A stretch of 51,944 bases of DNA, from NCBI GenBank assembly GCA_028709215.1, contig JAQVXI010000014.1, positions 1 through 51,944 on the forward strand. The letters run 5' to 3'. The position numbers and the translations under genes were made by a program. Position 1 is the stretch's first letter. Every line of letters starts with the position of its first letter. Below the pieces are notes generated by a model, which was given only the letters and a program-made list of their open reading frames with translations, searched no databases and was not told the origin of the DNA. The DNA comes from Bacteroidales bacterium (lineage in GTDB: Bacteria > Bacteroidota > Bacteroidia > Bacteroidales > UBA1402). Below are positions 37,318 through 45,054 of the stretch, one piece after another.

Positions 37318-38205
37318 ATGAAAGCCTTTGGGAAGACCTCTACCGCCTATCGTTTCCTTTTGCTGATACTGCTTGTATTGGCCGGACTCACTGCAACCTC
37401 ACTGCTTTATATGCTGATTCTGTTGATTCACTCCGGATTCCAATGGGAAATACTTACCGGTCAAAATCAAAACATCTCCCTCATGCGGATGCTTCAAGGC
37501 ATACAAGCCTGCCTAGTCTTCATCCTACCCAGCCTGTTGCTCTGCAAAATCGTTGGCGAATCTCCCCGCGAATACCTTTCACTCAAGCCTGCCAAACCGA
37601 TGCAAATCATACTTGCCACGGTCAGCATATGGACGCTCATCCCCCTTGTGAACACCTTGGTAGAATGGAACGCAAACATGCACTTCCCCCCCTCTCTACA
37701 ACCCATCGAATCATGGATGCGCGCAGCAGAGGATCAGGCGGCAACCCTTACAGAACAATTGATGCAAAGCGCCGCATTCTCCGATTTGGCAGCCAACCTC
37801 TTTGTGGTTGCCATTCTTGCCGGAATCGGCGAAGAATTGCTTTTCAGAGGCCTCATCCAACGCATGCTGGGACCACGCAAATCCCATGCCGCCGTTTGGA
37901 TTACAGCCTTCCTTTTTAGCGCCATACATTTGCAGTTCTACGGATTCATACCCCGCTTATTGCTCGGAGTCTGGTTTGGCTATTTGTGCATGTGGACCGG
38001 ATCGATTTGGGTACCCATCGCCGCCCACATAACCAACAATGCACTGGCTACCGGAATCGCCTTTATAGAGGCGCGCGGAACAAATGTAGAATTCCTTGAA
38101 CACCTTGGACAAAACGACATGCTTTGGGCGAGCGGAGTCTCCATTGTCCTCACATGCCTGATAGGATACACCTTCTACCAAAAGTTTAAACAAGCAACTC
38201 AGTGA
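37318..38205 (+). CDS. CPBP-family intramembrane glutamic metalloprotease (CAAX/Abi type)
   Basis: A 295-residue multi-pass membrane protein (about eight hydrophobic segments). The CPBP motifs are present: EELLFRG with E172, E173 and R177; SAIHLQ with H204; and AAHITNNA with H237 and N241. Members process prenylated or other membrane peptides, or give bacteriocin self-immunity; substrate here unknown. The start at 37318 fits the first membrane helix (residues 11-35). Its stop overlaps the end of the convergent FemAB-like gene by seven bases. Confidence 0.88.
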   Translation: MKAFGKTSTAYRFLLLILLVLAGLTATSLLYMLILLIHSGFQWEILTGQNQNISLMRMLQGIQACLVFILPSLLLCKIVGESPREYLSLKPAKPMQIILATVSIWTLIPLVNTLVEWNANMHFPPSLQPIESWMRAAEDQAATLTEQLMQSAAFSDLAANLFVVAILAGIGEELLFRGLIQRMLGPRKSHAAVWITAFLFSAIHLQFYGFIPRLLLGVWFGYLCMWTGSIWVPIAAHITNNALATGIAFIEARGTNVEFLEHLGQNDMLWASGVSIVLTCLIGYTFYQKFKQATQ

Positions 38206-39326
38206 GATAAGTGATACCCTTGCTGACTCATCTCCACCGCCCGATAATACGCATAGACATCCGCTTCCAGCGGATAATCCCAACAACCCATACCGTGATG
38301 CATCGACCCGCCGAATCCGGATTTAAATCGGTTTAAACCGGACATCGGGTGCGCGTCATCGGCAGTTGGGGCCACCCCAAACAAATCATACGAATCACAA
38401 CCGGCCGCCTTTGCCAATCGCATCGCCTCCCATTGCAACGCATACGTGGGCATACTGTTGCGATGCAAATCGGAAGAAGCACCGTACAAATACGTCCCAC
38501 GTTTGCCGGTCAGGACCAAGAACATTGCCGCCAAAGCAAGCCCATCCAATTCAGCAATGAGTAAATAAACTTGCGTGGAAGACGTAGATCCTGTAACATT
38601 TGCCGTCAACACCGCCTTAAAATAATCCAAATCGTGCAAATAAAAACGGTTCCGATGAGCGGTTTCAGCATACAATCGATACCAGACAGGCAGCTCATCA
38701 ATATGAGCCGTACGCACGTGTACCCCTCTGCGTTGTGACAATCCGATGTTATAACGCGTCTTGGGTTTCATGCGCGCCAGTATTTGCGCCTCAGTCAAAC
38801 TCAAATCCACAAAAATGGTATTCGATGGAAGCAAATTTGTGGGCGCTTTGCGAAAACGCCACTCAGCCGTTGAAAAGTTGAAACGCGTTTCCTGAGACTC
38901 CGGAGAAGGCGGTCCAAGCCAAGACCCGTTCTCGTCAAAAAAATCCGTATCCTTTGCCCACAAGGACTCCCACGACAAGTCGTAGCGAATCATCAAACAA
39001 CCCGAAGGCAAATGCGAACGAAGGGACTCAGACAAATCCTCCAGAAAAGCACCCTGTACCTCCTCCATTGGCTCAATTTCAGGACCATATGGAACATACG
39101 CGATGGATTGACTGGAATTAAGGCGCTGCAACAGCACCAAAACATCCGACACAGCATGCAGATTGTTTTGCGCCTCCACATCCAAGACATCGGCCCGAAC
39201 GTTAAAATCACAGACCAGCGGCTCTGCTCCCATTCTACGCTTCACTTCCGACCAAAAAGCGGTTTGCTGAACAATGGGTGTTTCATAAACTTCTTCAATT
39301 CTCTTTTTACGAACTTCACTAACCAT
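38199..39326 (-). CDS. FemAB/FemX-like acyltransferase (double GNAT fold)
   Basis: 375-residue protein resembling the FemAB family that adds amino acids from tRNA to peptidoglycan or lipid II side chains. Features include LARMKPKTRYNIGLSQRRGV (about residues 185-205) and the later GTYLYGASSD, followed by LQWEAMRLAKAAGCDSYDLFG, all characteristic of the family. Bacteroidota mostly lack interpeptide bridges of the Staphylococcus type, so the acceptor may differ. It is divergent from the GNAT gene at 39393 and shares a symmetric promoter region with it. Confidence 0.8.
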   Translation of the reverse strand: MVSEVRKKRIEEVYETPIVQQTAFWSEVKRRMGAEPLVCDFNVRADVLDVEAQNNLHAVSDVLVLLQRLNSSQSIAYVPYGPEIEPMEEVQGAFLEDLSESLRSHLPSGCLMIRYDLSWESLWAKDTDFFDENGSWLGPPSPESQETRFNFSTAEWRFRKAPTNLLPSNTIFVDLSLTEAQILARMKPKTRYNIGLSQRRGVHVRTAHIDELPVWYRLYAETAHRNRFYLHDLDYFKAVLTANVTGSTSSTQVYLLIAELDGLALAAMFLVLTGKRGTYLYGASSDLHRNSMPTYALQWEAMRLAKAAGCDSYDLFGVAPTADDAHPMSGLNRFKSGFGGSMHHGMGCWDYPLEADVYAYYRAVEMSQQGYHLSH

Positions 39327-39339
39327 AATTACAAAAAAG

Positions 39340-39374
39340 TTGCAAAGATACCCATAAACCTTTTATCTTTGCAA
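39340..39374. promoter_or_regulatory. Symmetric bidirectional promoter within an 11-bp inverted repeat
   Basis: TTGCAAAGATA (39340-39350) and TATCTTTGCAA (39364-39374) are exact inverted copies around 13 bases. Rightward: TTG 39340-39342, 21-base spacer, TATCTTTG 39364-39371. Leftward: TTG 39374-39372, 21-base spacer, TATCTTTG 39350-39343. The same DNA thus gives a good promoter in each direction, for the GNAT gene and the FemAB-like gene. Confidence 0.7.
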
Positions 39375-39392
39375 GATAATTCGCTGAAAATC

Positions 39393-39893
39393 ATGTATTC
39401 GATACAATCTGTAAAGGACAAAGACATCCCCACCATCCAACAACTCGCCGATGCCTGCTGGTACGACACATACCACAACATCCTTTCTCCGGATCAATTG
39501 GAGTGGATGTTTGACTGGATGTACAGTCGCCATTCCTTAGAAGAACAATTACACACCAAAGGGCATCGCTTTTTTATTCTACTGGATGATCAACAGCCCG
39601 TCGGATTTTTCTCCCTTGAAAAAAAAGATGAAACCTGCATCATCATCCAGAAATTATACCTAATGCCCACACACCAAGGCAAGGGATTGGGCAAACACAT
39701 GCTTGAAGCAGCCGAATCAGAAGCACGCAACTGGCTCGATCAAATACGTAGCCTGGAACTACACGTCAACCGACAAAACAAAGCCGTTGAATTTTACAAA
39801 CGTATGGGATTTTTTGTTGCAGAAGAAAGAGACTTTCCCATCGGAAAGGGATATTACATGCGTGATTATGTCATGCGCCGATTGTTGGATTGA
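39393..39893 (+). CDS. GNAT-family N-acetyltransferase
   Basis: 166 residues. The acetyl-CoA-binding loop reads HQGKGLGKHML (about residues 93-104), preceded by the hydrophobic strand QKLYLMP and followed by ELHVNRQNKAVEFYKRMGF, the classical GNAT order A-B motif. Substrate unknown. The ATG at 39393 fits the promoter at 39340-39371; the frame extends upstream through the promoter but not as protein. The last 28 bases overlap the convergent xerD gene. Confidence 0.88.
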   Translation: MYSIQSVKDKDIPTIQQLADACWYDTYHNILSPDQLEWMFDWMYSRHSLEEQLHTKGHRFFILLDDQQPVGFFSLEKKDETCIIIQKLYLMPTHQGKGLGKHMLEAAESEARNWLDQIRSLELHVNRQNKAVEFYKRMGFFVAEERDFPIGKGYYMRDYVMRRLLD

Positions 39894-40771
39894 TTGCGCG
39901 GATGAAACAGCTGAATTTGCTCCCGTAAATACGTCTTATCCATATGCGTATAAATCTCTGTCGTCTGAATACTTTCATGCCCCAACATTTGCTGAATCAC
40001 GCGCAGATTGGCTCCACCCTCCAACAAATGCGTGGCAAACGAATGTCGGAACGTATGGGGACTAATAACCCGCTCAATACCGGCTTCTTCTGCAAACAGA
40101 CGAACAATTCGAAACACCATAGAGCGCGACAAAGCCCTTCCGTTTCGACCGAGAAACACAAAATCCTCGTGTCCCGGCTTTATATTTAACTCGTTTCGTT
40201 CAACCATCCAATCGTTCATTCGTTGAATGACCGCATCCGAAATGGGAACCAACCGCTGCTTACCCCCCTTCCCCTCGACGTGTATGTATCCCTCTGCAAA
40301 AGAACAATGAGACCAAGTCAACCCGACCAGTTCCGAAACCCTCAATCCACAACTGTACAAAGTTTCCAATAACGCTCGGTTGCGCGACAAGGCATAGGCT
40401 CCAATCGGTTCAACACGCAACATTCGATCAATTTCCTCTAGCGACAACACCTCCGGCAAATGAAAACCCAATTCGGGAGCATCCAGTCGGTCGCACGGAT
40501 TCTCCTGTATATAAGCACGTTCCAACAAGAAACCATAAAACGATCTCAAACTTGAAAGCATGCGTGCCCTCGAACGTGCATGAAGTCCCAGATCATGCAA
40601 CATCGCAAAAAAAGCTTCCAACATTTCAGCCTTCAAATCCGCCACATCCACCTCCCCGACATACTCAGACAAACGCTGCAAATCAAAAAGGTAGGAAGAC
40701 ACAGTATTGCCCGATAAGGACTTTTCCAATTGAATGAAAAGAGTGTATTGTTTTAACCAACGATTCGCCAT
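39866..40771 (-). CDS. xerD: Site-specific tyrosine recombinase XerD
   Basis: 301 residues; resolves chromosome dimers at dif with a XerC partner. The catalytic set is complete and spaced as in E. coli XerD: R144 (GLRVSELVG), K168 (EGKGGKQR), H239 and R242 (PHTFRHSF), H265 (LGHES) and Y274 (EIYTH). The N-terminal core-binding domain covers about residues 1-95. This is a housekeeping recombinase; no attachment site or integrated element was seen beside it. Confidence 0.92.
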   Translation of the reverse strand: MANRWLKQYTLFIQLEKSLSGNTVSSYLFDLQRLSEYVGEVDVADLKAEMLEAFFAMLHDLGLHARSRARMLSSLRSFYGFLLERAYIQENPCDRLDAPELGFHLPEVLSLEEIDRMLRVEPIGAYALSRNRALLETLYSCGLRVSELVGLTWSHCSFAEGYIHVEGKGGKQRLVPISDAVIQRMNDWMVERNELNIKPGHEDFVFLGRNGRALSRSMVFRIVRLFAEEAGIERVISPHTFRHSFATHLLEGGANLRVIQQMLGHESIQTTEIYTHMDKTYLREQIQLFHPRNQSNNRRMT

Positions 40772-40800
40772 CCATCAATCTTTAAAAAACAGAAAAAAGT

Positions 40801-40846
40801 AGTACCTTTGCGGCGACTGGCAGCATGGTAACCCTGCGAAGGTACT
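40801..40846. promoter_or_regulatory. Inverted repeat with opposed -7 boxes between xerD and aroQ
   Basis: AGTACCTTTGCGG (40801-40813) is nearly the inverse of CTGCGAAGGTACT (40834-40846): two differences, both G-U pairable in RNA. The left arm contains a rightward -7 box TACCTTTG (40803-40810) for aroQ; the right arm contains a leftward TACCTTCG (40844-40837) for xerD. The -33 elements are weak. Confidence 0.5.
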
Positions 40847-40861
40847 AAAATTCAGCATACA

Positions 40862-41302
40862 ATGGTCAAGATCACTATCATCAACGGTCCCAACTTAAAT
40901 TTATTGGGCAAGCGTGAACCGGAAATTTATGGTCATACGACCTTCGAGTCCTATTTTGAACGACTCAAGAACGATTTCCCTACTGTTAGACTTGACTATT
41001 TTCAATCCAACCACGAAGGAAGCCTAATTGATAAAATTCAGGAAATTGGATTTGAACACGATGGCATCCTGTTGAATGCCGGTGGTTACACCCATACGTC
41101 GATTGCCTTGGGAGATTGCATCAAAGCAGTTCAAACTCCGGTGATCGAAGTACACATCTCCGACCCGGCTCAACGCGAAGCCTTTCGACACATCTCCTAC
41201 ATCGCCCAAGCCTGTAAGGCAACCGTAGCCGGCTTTGGATTGGAATCCTATCGCAAAGGACTGCAAGCCTTATTGGAAATGATAGAAAAAAAGACCTCTT
41301 AA
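40862..41302 (+). CDS. aroQ: 3-dehydroquinate dehydratase, type II
   Basis: Third step of the shikimate pathway. The 146-residue protein has IINGPNLNLLGKREPEIYG with the catalytic Tyr23, NAGGYTHTS, and VIEVHISD, all family hallmarks. It is followed by pyruvate kinase 55 bases downstream; both draw on phosphoenolpyruvate chemistry, though co-regulation is only inferred from orientation. Confidence 0.96.
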   Translation: MVKITIINGPNLNLLGKREPEIYGHTTFESYFERLKNDFPTVRLDYFQSNHEGSLIDKIQEIGFEHDGILLNAGGYTHTSIALGDCIKAVQTPVIEVHISDPAQREAFRHISYIAQACKATVAGFGLESYRKGLQALLEMIEKKTS

Positions 41303-41357
41303 ACCAAATAACGTATCCGGAATGCGTCAAACTATTCCGAAAACCCAACTTGTTTTT

Positions 41358-42821
41358 ATGACAAAGCATACCAAGATTATCGCTACCATCTCAGACAGAC
41401 GCTGTGAAGTCGATTTTATTCGAGAACTATTTACAGCAGGGATGAACGTTGTTCGCATGAACTCTGCACACTTGGCAGAAGAAGGCTTTCGAAAGATCAT
41501 TCAAAATGTTCGTACCGTATCCTCGGAAATCGCCATTCTGATGGACACCAAAGGTCCCGAAATACGTACAACGACCAACGTAAACGACGAAAACATCGCC
41601 ATCGAATCGGGAGACATCATTCACTTTGCCGGTGATGCAAGCCGCGAGACCAGCCCGGGCTTTATTTACTGTACATACCCTACACTGGTTGAAGAACTGG
41701 AAATCGGAACCGATTTACTCATCGACGATGGAGAAATAGACCTGAAGGTAATCGATAAAACAGAGACCCATTTGATTTGTCAAGCTCAAAACGGAGGCTC
41801 ACTGGGATCCCGCAAAAGCATCAACATACCAGGCGTCCGCATCAACCTTCCCTCGTTGACGGAAAAAGACAAAAAGAACATCCGCCTGGCCATCGATTTT
41901 GACATTGACTTCATTGCACACTCCTTTGTGCGCAACAAGCAAGACGTCCTTTGCATTCAAGAAATCCTGGACGAGGCACAAAGTCCGATAAAGATCATTT
42001 CGAAGATTGAAAATCAGGAAGGTGTCGACAACATCGATGAAATTCTCGAAGTAACCTATGGCGTCATGATTGCCCGCGGTGATTTGGGCATCGAGGTTGC
42101 GCAAGAAAAAATTCCGGGGATACAACGTCTTTTGATTCGCCGTTGTGTAGAGGCCAAAAAACCAGTGATCGTTGCAACACAAATGCTGCACACGATGATT
42201 CAAAACCCCAGGCCTACCCGTGCGGAGGTAACCGACATTGCCAATGCCATTTACTATCGTACAGACGCCTTGATGCTGAGTGGGGAAACGGCCTATGGCA
42301 AATACCCGGTTGAAGCCTTGCGCACCATGTCCAAAATAGCAGAAGAGGCAGAACGAACCAAGATTAGCAGCAACGACATCAGTGTTCCGTTTAACGAGAA
42401 CAATCTGGACGCAACCTCTTTCTTGGCACAACAGGCCGTAAATGCCTCTACAACGCTCAAAGCAAGCGGCATTGTCACCGACTCGTACACCGGAAGAACC
42501 GCACGATACATCGCAGCCTTCCGCGGCAAAAACCCGGTTTACGCCATCTGCTATCGCGAACGCACCGTTCGTCAGCTTGCCCTTTCGTATGGCGTATTCC
42601 CCATTTATCAGGAAATTCGCAAAAGCACCCGCACCTATCTGGTCGCTGCACTTCATTTGCTGAAACTCAGACAACTGCTCAATGGGGATGACTCCATCGT
42701 ATACCTAAGCAGCAGCTTTGGCGTTGCCGGTGGCACCACCTTCCTGGAAATCAATCAGGTAGACACCATCATCAACAATGCTGATCATTTTCTTCTCCCC
42801 AACTTCCCAAGCAACGACTAA
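41358..42821 (+). CDS. pyk: Pyruvate kinase
   Basis: Converts phosphoenolpyruvate and ADP to pyruvate and ATP. 487 residues from the ATG at 41358, matching Bacteroides relatives that begin shortly before KIIATISDRRCEV; an ATG at 41322 would add 12 residues. Active-site features are MNSAHL, MDTKGPEIRT, the KIISKIENQEGV block with the catalytic Lys, and IARGDLGIEV with ATQMLHTMI. The C-terminal allosteric domain is of normal length. Confidence 0.96.
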   Translation: MTKHTKIIATISDRRCEVDFIRELFTAGMNVVRMNSAHLAEEGFRKIIQNVRTVSSEIAILMDTKGPEIRTTTNVNDENIAIESGDIIHFAGDASRETSPGFIYCTYPTLVEELEIGTDLLIDDGEIDLKVIDKTETHLICQAQNGGSLGSRKSINIPGVRINLPSLTEKDKKNIRLAIDFDIDFIAHSFVRNKQDVLCIQEILDEAQSPIKIISKIENQEGVDNIDEILEVTYGVMIARGDLGIEVAQEKIPGIQRLLIRRCVEAKKPVIVATQMLHTMIQNPRPTRAEVTDIANAIYYRTDALMLSGETAYGKYPVEALRTMSKIAEEAERTKISSNDISVPFNENNLDATSFLAQQAVNASTTLKASGIVTDSYTGRTARYIAAFRGKNPVYAICYRERTVRQLALSYGVFPIYQEIRKSTRTYLVAALHLLKLRQLLNGDDSIVYLSSSFGVAGGTTFLEINQVDTIINNADHFLLPNFPSND

Positions 42822-42836
42822 GCAAGCGTACGCAAC

Positions 42837-43469
42837 ATGACACAATGGGTAGAAACATACGCCGAAACACACAGCGACGAAGAACCGGAGATTCTTCGTC
42901 GCCTTGGGCGTCACACCCATGTGAAGCACATCAACGGGCGTATGCAGTCCGGACATTTGCAAGGGCGTCTGCTCACCATGCTTTGTCGAATGATCCAACC
43001 CAAACGCATTCTTGAAGCCGGTACATTCACCGGATACGCTGCCATTTGCTTGGCTGAAGGCAGCGGGCCCGATGCATGCGTAGACACCATCGAACGAAAC
43101 GATGAACTGGAAACAGAAATTCGATACTGGATCAACGAGTCCGGCTACGCAGCACGCATCCGATTGCACATAGGAGATGCGCTGGAGGTCATCCCTACAC
43201 TAACGGAGCCCTATGACCTGGCCTTTCTCGATTTGGACAAACGATTGTATTCTGATTGCTACGAAGCCATACTTCGGGTCATTCGACCAGGCGGTTTTAT
43301 CTTGGTCGACAACACACTCTGGAACGGTAAGATCGCCGGAGAAATCGCCAAAAATGATACACAAACCCTTGCCATTTCAAAATTTAACGACTACATTGCC
43401 CAAGACAAACGTGTCGATAAGGTTCTTTTACCCATTCGAGACGGTCTGACCATTCTACACAAACGATAA
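42837..43469 (+). CDS. SAM-dependent O-methyltransferase (catechol/caffeoyl-CoA type)
   Basis: 210-residue class I methyltransferase. SAM-binding motif I reads ILEAGTFTGYAAICLAEG (about residues 59-76), with the acidic post-I residue in VDTIERNDEL and the metal-binding/later motif DLAFLDLDK and GGFILVDNTLW. Closest in style to the YrrM/COMT-like family 3 methyltransferases. Substrate unknown. It sits between pyk and rbfA with gaps of 15 and 3 bases, so it is part of the same run. Confidence 0.9.
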   Translation: MTQWVETYAETHSDEEPEILRRLGRHTHVKHINGRMQSGHLQGRLLTMLCRMIQPKRILEAGTFTGYAAICLAEGSGPDACVDTIERNDELETEIRYWINESGYAARIRLHIGDALEVIPTLTEPYDLAFLDLDKRLYSDCYEAILRVIRPGGFILVDNTLWNGKIAGEIAKNDTQTLAISKFNDYIAQDKRVDKVLLPIRDGLTILHKR

Positions 43470-43472
43470 ACT

Positions 43473-43814
43473 ATGGATACAACTCGTCAAAGCAAAATCA
43501 ACCGCCTGCTCCAAAAAGAATTGAGCGAAATCTTTCTTCGATTTGCCCAATCCGGAAACGGACTACTGATCTCCGTGAGCAATGTGCGCATTAGCCCGGA
43601 CTTGAGTATTGCACGGGTATATCTGAGCATTTTTCCAACAGAGCAAAGAGACTCCGTGTTAAAATCCATACAAGAAAACACCAAAGCCATCCGGCACGAG
43701 CTCGCCGGTAAGGTTCGTTTTCAATTGCGAAAAATACCCGATTTGACCTTTTTTGCAGATGACACCTTGGACTATGCCCAGAACATTGACAATCTGTTGA
43801 ACACACTAAAGTAA
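43473..43814 (+). CDS. rbfA: Ribosome-binding factor A
   Basis: KH-fold protein for 30S subunit maturation and cold adaptation. 113 residues with the RbfA features INRLLQKELSEIF at the N-terminus, SPDLSIARVYLSIFP in the middle and the C-terminal FFADDTLDYAQNIDNLL. Three bases follow the methyltransferase stop; the permease gene starts seven bases later. Confidence 0.93.
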   Translation: MDTTRQSKINRLLQKELSEIFLRFAQSGNGLLISVSNVRISPDLSIARVYLSIFPTEQRDSVLKSIQENTKAIRHELAGKVRFQLRKIPDLTFFADDTLDYAQNIDNLLNTLK

Positions 43815-43821
43815 TCTCGGT

Positions 43822-45054
43822 GTGAACCTGTCTTTCTTCATAGCCAAGCGTTATCTGATCTCAAAAAAATCACACAATGCAATCCACACCATATCGCTCA
43901 TTTCGGTATTGGGTGTGGCCATTGCTGTGTCAGCTTTGGTTTGCACCCTATCGGTCTACAACGGGTTTCAACAACTTCTTGGGAGCCTCTACAGCAGTTT
44001 TGACCCCCAAATAAAAATTGTTTCTTCCGTGGGCAAATCCTTTCGCACCGACACGGAATCGTTTCAACGCGTTCGATCCCATCCGGATGTAGCCGTCTTC
44101 AGTGAAAGCATTGAAGAAAACGCACTGATACAATACAAACAAGCCCAGACAAACGCAAAAATCAAAGGAGTTGATTCCCAGTTTGCACAACTGACTCAAA
44201 TCGATCAGCTCATGCAAAAAGGTCGCTTTCGGCTGCATGAAGATGATTTTGAATATGCAACCCTGGGAGTGGGTCTCGCTTCGTTACTGGGTACAGGAAC
44301 TTCCTTCATTGACCCCATTACAATCCTTGTCCCCCGACGAACAACCCGCATCAACCTTGCAAACCCCACCGCATCCTTCAAGCAAACACAGATATTGATT
44401 GGGGGCACATTCGGATTAAATCAACCCGAATACGACAATCAATACATATTACTTCCTCTCTCTTTTGCAAAAGAATTGTTTGAATACGACAACGAAGTAA
44501 CATCGGTCGAAATCAAACTACGGTCAAAGGCAAATCCATCCGCCTCCATTAAATCCATCAAACGCACCTTGGGATCCGATTACCAGGTCCTCAGCCTGAT
44601 GGAACAAAAAGCCGATTTTTACCGCATCAACCGCATTGAAAAATGGATGACGTTTCTCATCCTGAGCTTTATCCTTTTGATTGCCCTATTTAACGTCGTG
44701 GGCTCCCTTTCCATGTTGATCCTTGAAAAGAAAAAGGACGCCACCATACTTCACCAATTGGGCATGCCGCTTAAAAACATCCGTCAGACCTTTATCACAG
44801 AAGGGCGTTTGATCGCCGCATCGGGCGCGGTTTTGGGTTTAGTCTTTGGTGTTGGACTCTGCCTTCTGCAACAATCCTTTGGTTTCTTAAAACTCGGCGG
44901 GGGGGGGAACTACATCGTTGAAGCCTATCCAATTGTTGTAAAATGGATCGATTTGTTTCTGATTTTAATTACCGTTGTATTGATTAGTCTTCCGACCACC
45001 TGGTGGCCGGTTCAACTTTATTTCAAGCAGCATGAAAACAAAAAAGACGCCTAA
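43822..45054 (+). CDS. FtsX/LolC-LolE-like ABC transporter permease
   Basis: 410-residue permease: cytoplasmic N-terminus with FFIAKRYL, one membrane helix (about residues 25-47), a long periplasmic domain (50-270) and three helices near the C-terminus (about 272-300, 325-350, 370-395). This is the LolC/E architecture for extracting lipoproteins. No ATPase gene is adjacent. Translation starts at GTG (43822). A run of nine G (44899-44907) lies in the coding sequence within LGGGGN. It overlaps the next gene by 23 bases. Confidence 0.85.
   Translation: MNLSFFIAKRYLISKKSHNAIHTISLISVLGVAIAVSALVCTLSVYNGFQQLLGSLYSSFDPQIKIVSSVGKSFRTDTESFQRVRSHPDVAVFSESIEENALIQYKQAQTNAKIKGVDSQFAQLTQIDQLMQKGRFRLHEDDFEYATLGVGLASLLGTGTSFIDPITILVPRRTTRINLANPTASFKQTQILIGGTFGLNQPEYDNQYILLPLSFAKELFEYDNEVTSVEIKLRSKANPSASIKSIKRTLGSDYQVLSLMEQKADFYRINRIEKWMTFLILSFILLIALFNVVGSLSMLILEKKKDATILHQLGMPLKNIRQTFITEGRLIAASGAVLGLVFGVGLCLLQQSFGFLKLGGGGNYIVEAYPIVVKWIDLFLILITVVLISLPTTWWPVQLYFKQHENKKDA

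Noticed and set aside
39012-39392. Upstream extension of the GNAT reading frame
   Set aside because: It runs antisense to the FemAB-like gene and through the promoter region; the family begins at the ATG at 39393.
39866-40771. Tyrosine recombinase as sign of an integrated element
   Set aside because: Full agreement with XerD in length and catalytic spacing, and ordinary neighbours, point to the housekeeping enzyme.
41799-42674. Long open frame antisense to pyruvate kinase (291 codons)
   Set aside because: It lies wholly within a clear pyk gene, is rich in Cys/Phe/Gly in a way typical of reverse-strand reading, and shows no known domain.
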